A stretch of 59,403 bases of DNA from Candidatus Pacearchaeota archaeon (GTDB lineage: Archaea > Nanobdellota > Nanobdellia > Pacearchaeales > GW2011-AR1): positions 1 through 59,403 of the forward strand of contig JAAOYK010000062.1 of assembly GCA_018221305.1 (NCBI GenBank). Direction: 5' to 3'. Shown one piece after another: positions 7,443 to 16,193 of the stretch. The notes under the pieces were generated by a model that saw only the letters and a list, made by a program, of their open reading frames with translations, ran no database searches and was not told the DNA's origin. Each line of letters starts with the position of its first letter. The first letter of the stretch is position 1. A program made the translations under genes and the position numbers.

Positions 7443-7865
7443 ATGGATCAACAAAAAATAATGCAAATACAAATGATTGAACAGGAAAATCAGCACTTGA
7501 ATCAACAATTACAATTAATAGAACAAAATATTGTTGAATTACAAGAACTAAACGAAAGTATGCAAGAAATTGAATCTGGAGATAAACAAGAGTTATTAGT
7601 AAATATTGGGAAACGGATCTATTTGCCTGTTAAAATTACTGAGAAAAAATTATTAGTAGAAGTTGGAAACAAAAATTTTGTTAAAAAAAGTATTCCAGAA
7701 ACAACAGAAGTTATTACTGAACAAATCAAAAGATTATTAGAAGGAAAAGAGCAAGTCACGGAAAGGTTAAACATTTTACAAAAAGAAGTTGAGATGTTAA
7801 TTAGAAATGTAGAAGCTGAGCAAAAAAAAGAACAAAAAAAGCCGGCAAGCAAGAAAAAAAATTAA
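7443..7865 (+). CDS. pfdA: Prefoldin subunit alpha
   Basis: Subunit of the archaeal/eukaryotic hexameric prefoldin chaperone, which holds unfolded proteins in the tips of coiled coils and hands them to the thermosome. The 140-residue product has an N-terminal coiled coil (EQENQHLNQQLQLIEQNIVELQEL), the central beta-hairpin segment with ELLVNIGKRIYLPVKI and KKLLVEVGNKNFVKKS, and a C-terminal coiled coil (ITEQIKRLLEGKEQVTERLNILQKEVEML). Length and pattern fit the alpha class. It ends in a Lys-rich tail and its last four bases overlap the convergent gene. Confidence 0.93.
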   Translation: MDQQKIMQIQMIEQENQHLNQQLQLIEQNIVELQELNESMQEIESGDKQELLVNIGKRIYLPVKITEKKLLVEVGNKNFVKKSIPETTEVITEQIKRLLEGKEQVTERLNILQKEVEMLIRNVEAEQKKEQKKPASKKKN

Positions 7866-8680
7866 TCATTTTTTGAGTTTTCTATAAACTGATCATAAGT
7901 TAAAGTTCCAAGTTCGCTAATTATACGTTTAATATATTTCTTTTTTACTAAACCAAATGCTGGATTTTTTATCTTAATTCTTTTTTTTGTGTCCCAGATT
8001 TCATCAGGATCTCTTTGCTCTAATTTGATATTTCTAGAATATTTCCAGGAGTCTGCTAAAATATAAACCGGGATTTTGTTAGCGCGAGCAATTTGTGCAA
8101 ACATGCCACTACCAATCTTATTAACAACACCATTAATTGTTATTGCGTCAGCACCAAATAAAACCAAATCTACATCTTTTGTTCCTTGAGATTTGGTCAA
8201 TGCAATTCCGGCTGCAGAATCAACAAATAAAGTAACATTAATACCTACTTTACGTAGATCACGTGCTGTTTTTCTTCCCTGATATAATGGACGTGTCTCA
8301 GTATGATATACTTCAAACTTTTTACCTTTATCTTTTGCATACATTAAAGCATTAACAACACTTGAAGAATGACAGTGAGTAAATATGACAGAATTTTTCT
8401 TAATCAACTTATAGACATGTTTGTTTATAATCTCCTGATTTTCGTTTATCATTATTCGCAAATCATTAGATGACCAATCATCTGCTCGCTCTAAAATGTG
8501 ATGAAGTAAGGGTTCAGTCGGGCGCAAAGATAAAAGTTTATTTTTTGATGCAAAAGTAGGTACTAGCTTATATGCTCTAAAAGCTGAACGGGCAACATTA
8601 CGGGCTCCTTGTATTCTTAGATCTTTTATGTTTTTACAAATCTTATTAAATAGTTCTCTTTTTCTTTTTTTGGTCATCAT
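7862..8680 (-). CDS. Ribose-1,5-bisphosphate isomerase-like (eIF2B alpha/beta/delta family)
   Basis: Member of the family that includes eIF2B regulatory subunits, methylthioribose-1-phosphate isomerase and the archaeal ribose-1,5-bisphosphate isomerase of the AMP pathway. The 272-residue product has the archaeal signature RIQGARNVARSAFRA (22-36), THCHSSSV with Cys103, ETRPLYQGRKTARDL, and FGADAI with Asp178. Cys103 and Asp178 match the catalytic Cys/Asp pair known for the isomerase, so an enzymatic role in nucleoside salvage is favoured over a translation role. It is somewhat shorter than the characterised enzyme (about 320 residues). No phosphorylase or RuBisCO gene is in the window to confirm the pathway. 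Confidence 0.8.
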   Translation of the reverse strand: MMTKKRKRELFNKICKNIKDLRIQGARNVARSAFRAYKLVPTFASKNKLLSLRPTEPLLHHILERADDWSSNDLRIMINENQEIINKHVYKLIKKNSVIFTHCHSSSVVNALMYAKDKGKKFEVYHTETRPLYQGRKTARDLRKVGINVTLFVDSAAGIALTKSQGTKDVDLVLFGADAITINGVVNKIGSGMFAQIARANKIPVYILADSWKYSRNIKLEQRDPDEIWDTKKRIKIKNPAFGLVKKKYIKRIISELGTLTYDQFIENSKND

Positions 8681-8782
8681 TCTCTTAATTCCCCTTTTTT
8701 CTTATTATATTAAAAAGAGTAGAGTATAAAAGTTTTTGTTAACATTATAAATGATATATATTCATTTTTGAACATAAAAGAC

Positions 8783-8828
8783 TATTTAAACTAATAAAAT
8801 TTAATTATTATAGTCAAGAAAAAGGTGA
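8783..8828 (+). promoter_or_regulatory. TATA box (8783-8790) and Shine-Dalgarno (8824-8828) of the SpoIIM-like gene
   Basis: TATTTAAA lies 48 bases before ATG 8835, predicting a leader of about 22 bases that contains GGTGA at 8824-8828, six bases before the ATG. Unlike most first genes here, this one appears to have a leadered mRNA with a ribosome-binding site. Confidence 0.6.
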
Positions 8829-8834
8829 ACTCAT

Positions 8835-9695
8835 ATGTTAGAAATGTTAATTAACCCATCAAAGGCAGAAAAACGGCCATGGGAAATGTTTTTTATTGGA
8901 GCATTTTATGCAACAATCTCATTAGTGCTTGTAAAATGGATTTTTTCAGGAGACCCAGTACTATCAAAATATACAGGGATATTAGTTGTAACTTTTTGTG
9001 TCATGTTTACAATCCCTTTCATGTATTATGCGCTAAAAAAAGAAGAAGAAAAAGATTTACATATTAAAGGGTTTGCTAATCTTTTAAAAGAACATAACAA
9101 AGCATTGATCTACTTAATGTTCTTATTCATTGGTTTTATAGTAGCATTTTCGTTTTGGTATATAATCTTTACAGACGGGAACCAAAGTTTTCGTGCACAA
9201 ATTGAAACATATTGTATGATCAATAAGCCTACACATTTTGATGATTGTGTCTCAGAATATGGTGTGAAACGAGTCTCAAGGACTACAGCATTTTTAACAG
9301 CACAAGAAAGAATAGTTAACATTTTTGCAAACAATATTTATGTCCTCATCTTCACGTTAGTCTTCTCGCTGATATTCGGGGCCGGGGCAATATTCATCTT
9401 AGCTTGGAATGCAAGCGTTATATCGGCAGCGATTGGCATATTTTCAAAATCAAACCTAGCCCGGCTGCCACTTGGACTTGCTAGATACATGATACATGGG
9501 ATCCCAGAGATTGCTGCATATTATGTTGGTGCTCTTGCAGGGGGAATTGTCAGCGTTGCTGTTATTAATCATGATGTTCATTCAGAAAAGTTCTGGGTTA
9601 TTTTGCAGGATGCATTAAACCTAGTTATAATCTCTGTTGTTATATTATTTCTAGCAGCATTGATTGAAGTATTCATAACACCAGCACTGTTCTAG
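8835..9695 (+). CDS. SpoIIM-like membrane protein (DUF95)
   Basis: Integral membrane protein of the stage II sporulation protein M family, which is widespread in archaea where no sporulation exists; function there is unknown. The 286-residue product has about six hydrophobic spans. The family core lies in the C-terminal half: FANNIYVLIFTLVFSLIFGAGAIFILAWNASVISAAIG, then LARYMIHGIPEIAAYYVGALAGG with the conserved H-G-x-x-E, and a final long span. The first half holds two spans and a charged loop. It has its own promoter and ribosome-binding site and is followed by a zinc-ribbon gene. Confidence 0.82.
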   Translation: MLEMLINPSKAEKRPWEMFFIGAFYATISLVLVKWIFSGDPVLSKYTGILVVTFCVMFTIPFMYYALKKEEEKDLHIKGFANLLKEHNKALIYLMFLFIGFIVAFSFWYIIFTDGNQSFRAQIETYCMINKPTHFDDCVSEYGVKRVSRTTAFLTAQERIVNIFANNIYVLIFTLVFSLIFGAGAIFILAWNASVISAAIGIFSKSNLARLPLGLARYMIHGIPEIAAYYVGALAGGIVSVAVINHDVHSEKFWVILQDALNLVIISVVILFLAALIEVFITPALF

Positions 9696-9737
9696 ATAAA
9701 AACTTAAAAATGAAGAGATTGTTATACGTATGAAAAA

Positions 9738-9884
9738 ATGATAAAATATATATGCACCAACTGCAATTACAGATTTAATGCACAAGAAGCAATTGACTGT
9801 CCTTATTGTGGAAAGGAAAAGATCGAAAAAGAAAAAAATGCTACAGAATTATTAGAAGAGGTGGAACAGATTTTAGGTAATTAA
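9738..9884 (+). CDS. Small zinc-ribbon protein (48 residues)
   Basis: A very short gene encoding MIKYICTNCNYRFNAQ followed by DCPYCGK and an acidic helical tail ending EEVEQILGN. Two CxxC knuckles (Cys6/Cys9 and Cys21/Cys24) with a 12-residue spacer form a typical zinc ribbon. Such mini zinc ribbons are common in DPANN-type archaeal genomes and have no assigned function; nucleic-acid or protein binding is likely. It sits 42 bases after the SpoIIM-like gene and 9 bases before the sugar-phosphate transferase, so it may be cotranscribed with the latter. Confidence 0.82.
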   Translation: MIKYICTNCNYRFNAQEAIDCPYCGKEKIEKEKNATELLEEVEQILGN

Positions 9885-9893
9885 TATAATAAA

Positions 9894-10892
9894 ATGGAAA
9901 TAATACTCTTAATGTCATTGGTGATAAGTTTTTTGGTCACGCTTTTGCTTATGCCTGCTTGGATCAAAAAGTGCAGACAAATCGGTCTTTTGTGGCGAGA
10001 TATGAATAAATACAAACATCCAGAAAATGTTGCGTCATCTGGAGGTTTAATTGTTATCACAGGATTTGTGTTAGGAGTTTTATACTTTGTTGCTTTTCGT
10101 ACATTCTTATTAAACGCAACAAATGGAATAAATATTCAGATCTTTGCAGTATTATCTGTTGTGTTAATCTTTGCAATACTTGGATTTGTTGATGATATTT
10201 TAGGATGGAGTCATGGAGGATTACCAAAAAGAGTTAGACTACTGCTTGCATTTGTTGCTTCAATCCCATTAGTTGTCATTAATGCAGGGACACCATTTAT
10301 TAATGTGCCATTTTTTGGTGAACTTAATTTAGGATTTTTTTATCTTTTGGTAATGATCCCCTTAGCAATAGTGGGTGTTTCAACAACATACAATTTTTTG
10401 GCAGGGTTTAATGGTTTGGAAGCAGGGCAAGGTATTTTGATATTATCCTTTTTGTCCTATGTTGCTTATGTTACAGGAAGTGCCTGGCTTGCTGTAATCG
10501 GACTTTGTATGGTGGCATCATTAGCTGCATTTTATCTATATAATAGAGTACCTGCAAAAGTTTTTCCAGGAGATATATTAACTTATTCTACAGGGGCAAT
10601 GATTGCGATAATGTGTATCTTAGGTAATTTTGAAAAAGTTGCAGTGTTTATTTTCATACCATACATCATAGAAGTTATCCTTAAATTAAGAGGTGGGCTA
10701 AAAAAATATTCTTTTGCCAAACCAAATAAAGATGGAAGTTTAAGCATGCCTTATGACAAAATTTACGGACTTACGCATTTGTCATTATTCCTATTAAAAA
10801 AGGTAAAGAAAAAGGTCTATGAACGAGATGTTGTATATTTTATTTTCGGGATACAATTAATATTTATTATAATTGGATTTTTCTTGATTTAA
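9894..10892 (+). CDS. Polyprenyl-phosphate N-acetylhexosamine-1-phosphate transferase (GPT/MraY/WecA family)
   Basis: Membrane enzyme that transfers a sugar-1-phosphate from a UDP-sugar to dolichyl or polyprenyl phosphate, the first step of lipid-linked glycan assembly at the cytoplasmic face. The 332-residue product has about ten membrane spans and the family motifs: SSGGLIVITGF after the first span, FVDDILGW with the Asp100-Asp101 pair that binds Mg2+, NFLAGFNGLEAGQG, and VFPGDILTYSTGA. It resembles archaeal AglH/eukaryotic DPAGT1 types. It begins the glycan locus and stands close to the WecG-like and AglB genes, which suggests it starts the N-glycan. Confidence 0.9.
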   Translation: MEIILLMSLVISFLVTLLLMPAWIKKCRQIGLLWRDMNKYKHPENVASSGGLIVITGFVLGVLYFVAFRTFLLNATNGINIQIFAVLSVVLIFAILGFVDDILGWSHGGLPKRVRLLLAFVASIPLVVINAGTPFINVPFFGELNLGFFYLLVMIPLAIVGVSTTYNFLAGFNGLEAGQGILILSFLSYVAYVTGSAWLAVIGLCMVASLAAFYLYNRVPAKVFPGDILTYSTGAMIAIMCILGNFEKVAVFIFIPYIIEVILKLRGGLKKYSFAKPNKDGSLSMPYDKIYGLTHLSLFLLKKVKKKVYERDVVYFIFGIQLIFIIIGFFLI

Positions 10893-11000
10893 ACAAATTT
10901 GGTTAGATCTAACACTTTAGAAGAAATACACCATAAAACATTTAAATCGTTTTCTGTAAACAAACATAGAGGGGAGATACGAGTTTTGAAGAATTTGAAC

Positions 11001-11738
11001 ATGGCAAAAAAAATAAAATTTAGCAGGTATAATTATAAGGACATCCGAGGAATTATTAAAAGCAAGCCGAAAAAACTTATATTTAGTTTTATGAATGCCA
11101 ATGATATTTATTGTTTTTCTAAAGACAAAGATTTTCAAAAATCAGTCACAGATCCAAAAATGAACCGTATCACAAGTGTTGATGGTACTACTACAGCGAT
11201 TGTGTTATCTATTAAAAACTTTCAACGAGTTAAAAGATTAACAGGGCCTGAATTAACCGACAAAATTTTTAAAGATCAAGACGTAATAGACAGTAAAAAA
11301 CATTTTTTTATTGGAGTTGATGAATCAGATTTAGTAAAAATACGCGAAAAATACCCATTATTAAAACAAAAAAAGATGTCTGGATATAATCCACCATACG
11401 TCAAAGGAACACATTTCTCAGCACAAGAAGTACAAAAAATGGTTAAAATAATCAATAAATTTAAGCCAGATTTTCTCTGGATCGGTATTGGTTGCCCAAA
11501 ACAAGAAATTCTTGCATATGATCTTTACGACAAAATTAATCCAAGCTGTATATTTAATGTAGGGGCTGCATTGCAATATATACAAGGCACACAAAAACGT
11601 GCACCAAAGTTCTTTCGAAGTCTTGGCCTTGAGTGGTTATATAGATTATTTAAAGAGTTTAAATTAACAAGTAAAAAGTTATGGAATTCTATGATTGGGA
11701 CGATTATTGGGTTCTTTTTAATAAAATTAGATCAGTAG
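11001..11738 (+). CDS. WecG/TagA/CpsF-family glycosyltransferase
   Basis: Cytosolic, membrane-associated GT26 enzyme that adds the second sugar (e.g. ManNAc or ManNAcA in bacteria) to a lipid-linked GlcNAc. Family marks include SVDGTTTAIVLS, RLTGPELTDKI, GTHFSAQEV, and the C-terminal LWIGIGCPKQEILAYDL, FNVGAALQYIQGTQKRAPKFFRSLGLEWLYRLFKE, which is highly diagnostic. I chose ATG 11001 (245 residues, the usual family length). TTG 10986, preceded by GGGGAG, and the open frame back to 10899 are alternatives. Directly after the sugar-1-phosphate transferase, it would carry out the second step on the same lipid. Confidence 0.88.
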   Translation: MAKKIKFSRYNYKDIRGIIKSKPKKLIFSFMNANDIYCFSKDKDFQKSVTDPKMNRITSVDGTTTAIVLSIKNFQRVKRLTGPELTDKIFKDQDVIDSKKHFFIGVDESDLVKIREKYPLLKQKKMSGYNPPYVKGTHFSAQEVQKMVKIINKFKPDFLWIGIGCPKQEILAYDLYDKINPSCIFNVGAALQYIQGTQKRAPKFFRSLGLEWLYRLFKEFKLTSKKLWNSMIGTIIGFFLIKLDQ

Positions 11739-11803
11739 AATACCAAAGTATTTAAAAAAGCGGATTTATTGATATAAGAAATTAAGAACTCCTTGATTAA
11801 AAG

Positions 11804-14713
11804 ATGGATTGGAAAAAATTTAGTAAAGAATCTGTAAAACAAATTAAAGAAAACCCTACATTTTTTGTTATAAGCTTATTTGGGCTTTTTGCATTATTTT
11901 TATTTTTAGTAAATTTGTTCGCTGTTAAAAATCTTAATAGTACTAATTTTATTGCTGTTTTCATAAATAATTTTATTTATCTAGCAAAGACATTAGGCTT
12001 ATCACAAACAACGATTATTTTATTTTGTGTAGCAGGTTCAGCTGCATTAGCTTATTATAAACGTTTTAAGCTTTCAATAACAATACTTTTGTTATGTGTT
12101 GTTTTTATCGGAGTTAATGTAAGGCTAGCTAATCTACCACTTCTTAAAGATTCAACAAATGGTGAATATCTTCCGCTTGCATTAGACCCATTATATTTTA
12201 TGAGGGTTGCCCAAACTAGGCTTGCGACAAATAATAATCTTCCACAATATGATCCGTTAAGGGTATTTCCTGGTGGAAACATTGCATGGCATCCAGAAAT
12301 CATGCCAGAACTTAACGTATTTATTTTCAAAGTAGCCTCTAACTTTATTTCAGGCATTGATATAAGATTTATTGCAGTAATTTCTCCAGTAATTTATTTC
12401 TTTTTTGCAATTCTATTATTTTACATACTAATATTTAAACTTACAAAAAATAAGGGGATAGCGCTGCTTGCAACACTTTTACTCTCAGTTATTCCGGCAT
12501 ACCTTTACAGGACAATGACAGGTTTTGCAGACCATGAATCTATTGGAATGCTTGCATTTTATTTGACCTTTATCGCATTTGTTTACGCTCTTTCAAATAT
12601 TAATAATAAAAAGGTTGGAAAAGTTGTATTTGCTAGCTTTTTTGTTGGGTTAACAACGACATTAACAATAGCAATGTGGACCGGAATTTCGTCAATTTTA
12701 TTCGTTCTATACCCGTTTACATTTTTCTTTGTATGGCTTTTTAATACAAAAAAAGAGTCAAAAGTGTTTGTAAGAAACGGCCTTACGTTCTATATCGGAT
12801 GGATAATATTTACTGTAATAACAGGATTATTTTTTAAATATAGCCCTATGGGCATGCTTAATTTCTTCCTGGGATCTCAATCCATAATCTCCATAGCAGT
12901 ATTAGGATTTATGGTTGTTGATGCCATATTTATATATACAAAACCAAAATTTGTCAAAAAGAATAAAAGATTATTTTATAGTTTAGGTGTTACTATAATT
13001 TTAGGGGTAATAGTTTTGCCAATAATTGGAATAGACCTCGTAGGTATACTACGTTCAAGTATAGTCAAATTTTTAACACCTTGGAATACAAGCAGGCTAA
13101 ACATCACAGTAGCAGAGAACAAGCAACCATACCTTCAGGATTGGATCGGAACTACAGGAAAGGTTATATTTTGGATGTTTATTTCAGGGGCCGTATTGTT
13201 TGGAATTAGACTTGCAAGAAAAATTAAAAACCTAAAAAAATCTACAATATTTTTTATCCTTTATATTTTAATGATTTTTGGAATTGTTTTTTCAAGAATT
13301 TCTCCTACAAGCACATTAAATGGAGAATCTTTTGCAAGCTCCTTGGTATATTTTATACCTTTGATAGCATTTTGGGTGTATTTTTTTAAGATCTATATGA
13401 ATGAGGATTTTAAATTTACAGGAATACAGATGTTTATATTTTCTTGGTTATTTTTAACAATAGTTACGGGTCGTGCAGCTATAAGAATGTTTTTTGCAAT
13501 AACACCTTTTGTGAGTTTTATGGCAGCATACTTTATTATAGGTATATTTGAAGAAACTAGGCGTGCAAAAGATGAAATTTTAAAAATGATTTTAATAGTA
13601 ATATTTACTTTGATCGTCATATTAACGTTTAACGCTACAGCACAAGCTTACCTTGCTACAAGTAATCAAGCAAAAAATACAGGGCCTTCAGCTAATTTTC
13701 AATGGCAAAATGCAATGTCATGGGTACGAACAAATACTGCAGAAGATAGTGTTTTTGTGCACTGGTGGGATTACGGATACTGGGTGCAAACGTTAGGTGA
13801 ACGGGCTACAATCGCTGATGGAGGGCACTTCCAAGGAGCCTACAATGGAGATCATAAGATTGGAAGATATGTTCTTACAAATCAGGATCCAAATGCAGCT
13901 TTAAGTTTTTTTAAGAGTATGCAAACCGACTATTTACTAATTGACCAGACAGATTTAGGCAAATATTCTGCATATTCGTTGATTGGAAGTGATGCTGAAT
14001 GGGATAGAAGATCTGCTATCCCAGCAGCAGTATATGACCCAAAACAGACAAGAGAAACTAATAAAGGCATTGTATTTAGTTATGTACTTAACAGTATGGT
14101 TGATGAAGATTTAGTATACCAAGAAGGAAATTCATCTAAGATATTTATCCCAGGCCCATCTTATGATGTTAGAGGTAATGCTTTTGCTAATGCAGGAATA
14201 TATAAAATTGAAGTTGGGGTAAGTAACAATAGTGTTACACAACCAATGGCAGCATATTATTTTCAAGGACAAAATTATAACCTTCCAGTAAGATATGTTT
14301 ATATTAATGAACAATTATTTGATTTTAAAAAAGGAGTGGATTCTGTAGTTATGGTACTTCCATATTTTAAGACACAAGGCCAAAGCGGAAATCTAGACCC
14401 TTTCGGGGCAATAATTTATTTAAGTCCAAAGGTACAAAAAAGTCTTTTCGCACAATTATATCTTTTAGATGATGCCTTTGGAAAGTATCCTACAATAAAA
14501 TTAGCACATGAGGAACCAGACCAAATGATCTCTTATTTAAAATCACAAGGAGCTCAACTAAACGAGTTCGTATTCTATGGGGGCCTTAGAGGACCTATAA
14601 AGATATGGGACCTACAAGATATCCCTGAAAATATACAAGTTGTTGAGGAATTTTACGAGTACCAACACGAACAGTACGGAATCCTTGATGATAAACAATT
14701 TATTCTAGAATAA
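11804..14713 (+). CDS. aglB: Oligosaccharyltransferase AglB (STT3 family)
   Basis: Catalytic enzyme of archaeal N-glycosylation: it moves the lipid-linked oligosaccharide to Asn in N-X-S/T sequons outside the membrane. The 969-residue product has an N-terminal half of about 13 membrane spans with the metal-binding acidic motifs LDPLYFMR (near residue 127) and GFADHESIGM (D243-H244-E245), and a C-terminal extracellular domain with the sequon-binding WWDYGYW at residues 654-660, followed by ERATIADGGH. LLIDQTDLGKYS (about 720) resembles the DK motif. Length is normal for AglB-L types. A TATA-like box at 11749-11756 lies about 51 bases before the ATG; no Shine-Dalgarno is seen. Confidence 0.95.
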   Translation: MDWKKFSKESVKQIKENPTFFVISLFGLFALFLFLVNLFAVKNLNSTNFIAVFINNFIYLAKTLGLSQTTIILFCVAGSAALAYYKRFKLSITILLLCVVFIGVNVRLANLPLLKDSTNGEYLPLALDPLYFMRVAQTRLATNNNLPQYDPLRVFPGGNIAWHPEIMPELNVFIFKVASNFISGIDIRFIAVISPVIYFFFAILLFYILIFKLTKNKGIALLATLLLSVIPAYLYRTMTGFADHESIGMLAFYLTFIAFVYALSNINNKKVGKVVFASFFVGLTTTLTIAMWTGISSILFVLYPFTFFFVWLFNTKKESKVFVRNGLTFYIGWIIFTVITGLFFKYSPMGMLNFFLGSQSIISIAVLGFMVVDAIFIYTKPKFVKKNKRLFYSLGVTIILGVIVLPIIGIDLVGILRSSIVKFLTPWNTSRLNITVAENKQPYLQDWIGTTGKVIFWMFISGAVLFGIRLARKIKNLKKSTIFFILYILMIFGIVFSRISPTSTLNGESFASSLVYFIPLIAFWVYFFKIYMNEDFKFTGIQMFIFSWLFLTIVTGRAAIRMFFAITPFVSFMAAYFIIGIFEETRRAKDEILKMILIVIFTLIVILTFNATAQAYLATSNQAKNTGPSANFQWQNAMSWVRTNTAEDSVFVHWWDYGYWVQTLGERATIADGGHFQGAYNGDHKIGRYVLTNQDPNAALSFFKSMQTDYLLIDQTDLGKYSAYSLIGSDAEWDRRSAIPAAVYDPKQTRETNKGIVFSYVLNSMVDEDLVYQEGNSSKIFIPGPSYDVRGNAFANAGIYKIEVGVSNNSVTQPMAAYYFQGQNYNLPVRYVYINEQLFDFKKGVDSVVMVLPYFKTQGQSGNLDPFGAIIYLSPKVQKSLFAQLYLLDDAFGKYPTIKLAHEEPDQMISYLKSQGAQLNEFVFYGGLRGPIKIWDLQDIPENIQVVEEFYEYQHEQYGILDDKQFILE

Positions 14714-14730
14714 ATTAATTAAAAATTATA

Positions 14731-15669
14731 ATGAAGAAGAAAAATGTTATTATTGGAGTTGTTAAAAATTATTCCTATAAAAAAATACGCCCATTTGTAA
14801 AATCTTTAAGAGATACTGGATTTAATGGAGATATTGTTCTTTTCTGTAATGAAGTTCCAAAAAAGACAATAAAACAGCTTAAAGCTGAAAAAGTAATTGT
14901 AAAAGAGTTTAAGATAAAATCTCATGAACATTTAATCCCTGCCAAACAAATTGAAAAAATACCGTATGATCAACTCCCGCTCATGAGTTATAGGTTTATT
15001 TTATATTTAGACTTTTTATTAGAAAATAAAGAAAAGTATGAAAATATAATGTTAAGCGACATAGGAGATGTTATTTTTCAAAAAGATCCATTTGATTTTA
15101 ATATTGGAAAAATGAATTGCTTTTTTTTAATGAACTGCCCAATAAAAGAGGCTCCAGCATATGTTTCGTGGTTAAAGAAAGTTTATGGGATAAAGATTTT
15201 TAACAAATTAAAAAATAAAAACATGAGTTGTGCAGGAACGTTTATTGCAGATTATGATAATATGATTAAATATCTTAAACTTATGAAACAAGAAATTTTT
15301 AAAGGAAATGATCAATGTGTACACAATTATATTTGTTATTCAGGGGTGTTAAAAAATATTAAGCTATTTGAAAATGGGGATGTTATTGCTACAGTCGCAA
15401 GTAAACAAGAACTTCAAAAGGCAATAATAGTTAAAAAAAATAAGGTGTTTAGTAAAAAAGGTGAACTTATAAATATTATTCATGGATATAATCGACACAA
15501 AATACTTTCAAATATTTTCGGAGGAAATAAAGAAAGTAAAATCATTAGAAAGCTTAAAAACAGTAAATATATAACACAAAAAGGGAACAGTTTGCGTAAA
15601 AAGCTTTATAAAATACCTTTCTTAGGTAAGAAAATCAGACAATTTTATCAAAATACAATATTAAAATGA
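14731..15669 (+). CDS. GT-A-type glycosyltransferase with DxxD motif
   Basis: Probable nucleotide-sugar glycosyltransferase, 312 residues, soluble. The N-terminal part has the Rossmann-like start KNVIIGVVKNYSYKKIRPFVKSLRDTG and DIVLFCNEVP. The middle carries NIMLSDIGDVIFQKDPF, the metal/nucleotide motif pattern seen in families with D-x-R/G-D-V-F-Q-x-D-P-F. A downstream NMSCAGTFIADYDNM fits the acceptor side, and GNDQCVHNYICY the conserved D-Q-x-x-x-N. The C-terminus is basic. Donor and acceptor cannot be told. The last four bases overlap the next gene, so it is coupled to the methyltransferase. Confidence 0.72.
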   Translation: MKKKNVIIGVVKNYSYKKIRPFVKSLRDTGFNGDIVLFCNEVPKKTIKQLKAEKVIVKEFKIKSHEHLIPAKQIEKIPYDQLPLMSYRFILYLDFLLENKEKYENIMLSDIGDVIFQKDPFDFNIGKMNCFFLMNCPIKEAPAYVSWLKKVYGIKIFNKLKNKNMSCAGTFIADYDNMIKYLKLMKQEIFKGNDQCVHNYICYSGVLKNIKLFENGDVIATVASKQELQKAIIVKKNKVFSKKGELINIIHGYNRHKILSNIFGGNKESKIIRKLKNSKYITQKGNSLRKKLYKIPFLGKKIRQFYQNTILK

Positions 15670-16193
15670 AACTACACTTAGGATGCGGGATTGATAAGAA
15701 AGCAGGATATGTAAACATAGACCGGTCTGATCAAGTTAATCCAGATCTGGTCTGGGATTTAGAAGAAACACCCTTACCTTTTGAAGATAATAGTATAACA
15801 GAGGTCGTAGCAAATCATGTTTTTGAACATTTATACAATTTTGTACCTTTGATGCATGACTTAAGAAGAATATGCGTCCCAGGAGCTAAAATCAAGATAA
15901 AAGTACCATTTTATTCTACATGGGGGCAATATAATGATCCAACACATGTAAGATTTTTTAGCCCGTTCACTTTTAACTACTTTCAAAAAGGTAATTATTC
16001 ACATGAAGTTGAATGCAAAGACAATATGTTTAAGATAAATAAGGTTAAAATTAATTTTGGGATCGGACGTGCAAGTAAACTAAACTGGATAATGAATCCA
16101 ATAATTAACCTGCATCATGCCTTTTATTGTAGATTTGCGGCCTGGATTATACCTTCCTCTGAGATTGAATTTGAGCTAGAAGTTTTAAAATAA
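15666..16193 (+). CDS. Short class I SAM methyltransferase
   Basis: 175-residue methyltransferase of the kind often found in glycan clusters. The SAM-binding start is at the very N-terminus: KLHLGCGIDKKAGYVNIDRSD, then DLEETPLPFEDNSITEVVANHVFEHL (motifs II/III) and a proline-containing IKVPFYSTWGQYNDPTHVRFFSP that is typical of this subfamily. Target unknown, probably a sugar hydroxyl or carboxyl. A paralogue with the same layout lies at 42021-42518. It overlaps the preceding glycosyltransferase by four bases. Confidence 0.82.
   Translation: MKLHLGCGIDKKAGYVNIDRSDQVNPDLVWDLEETPLPFEDNSITEVVANHVFEHLYNFVPLMHDLRRICVPGAKIKIKVPFYSTWGQYNDPTHVRFFSPFTFNYFQKGNYSHEVECKDNMFKINKVKINFGIGRASKLNWIMNPIINLHHAFYCRFAAWIIPSSEIEFELEVLK

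Noticed and set aside
8681-8834. tRNA or other small RNA gene in the larger gaps (also 17013-17140, 23321-23450, 42519-42653, 48546-48700)
   Set aside because: The gaps are AT-rich with promoter-like boxes; no cloverleaf, GC-rich stem or T-loop GTTCRA-type sequence was seen.
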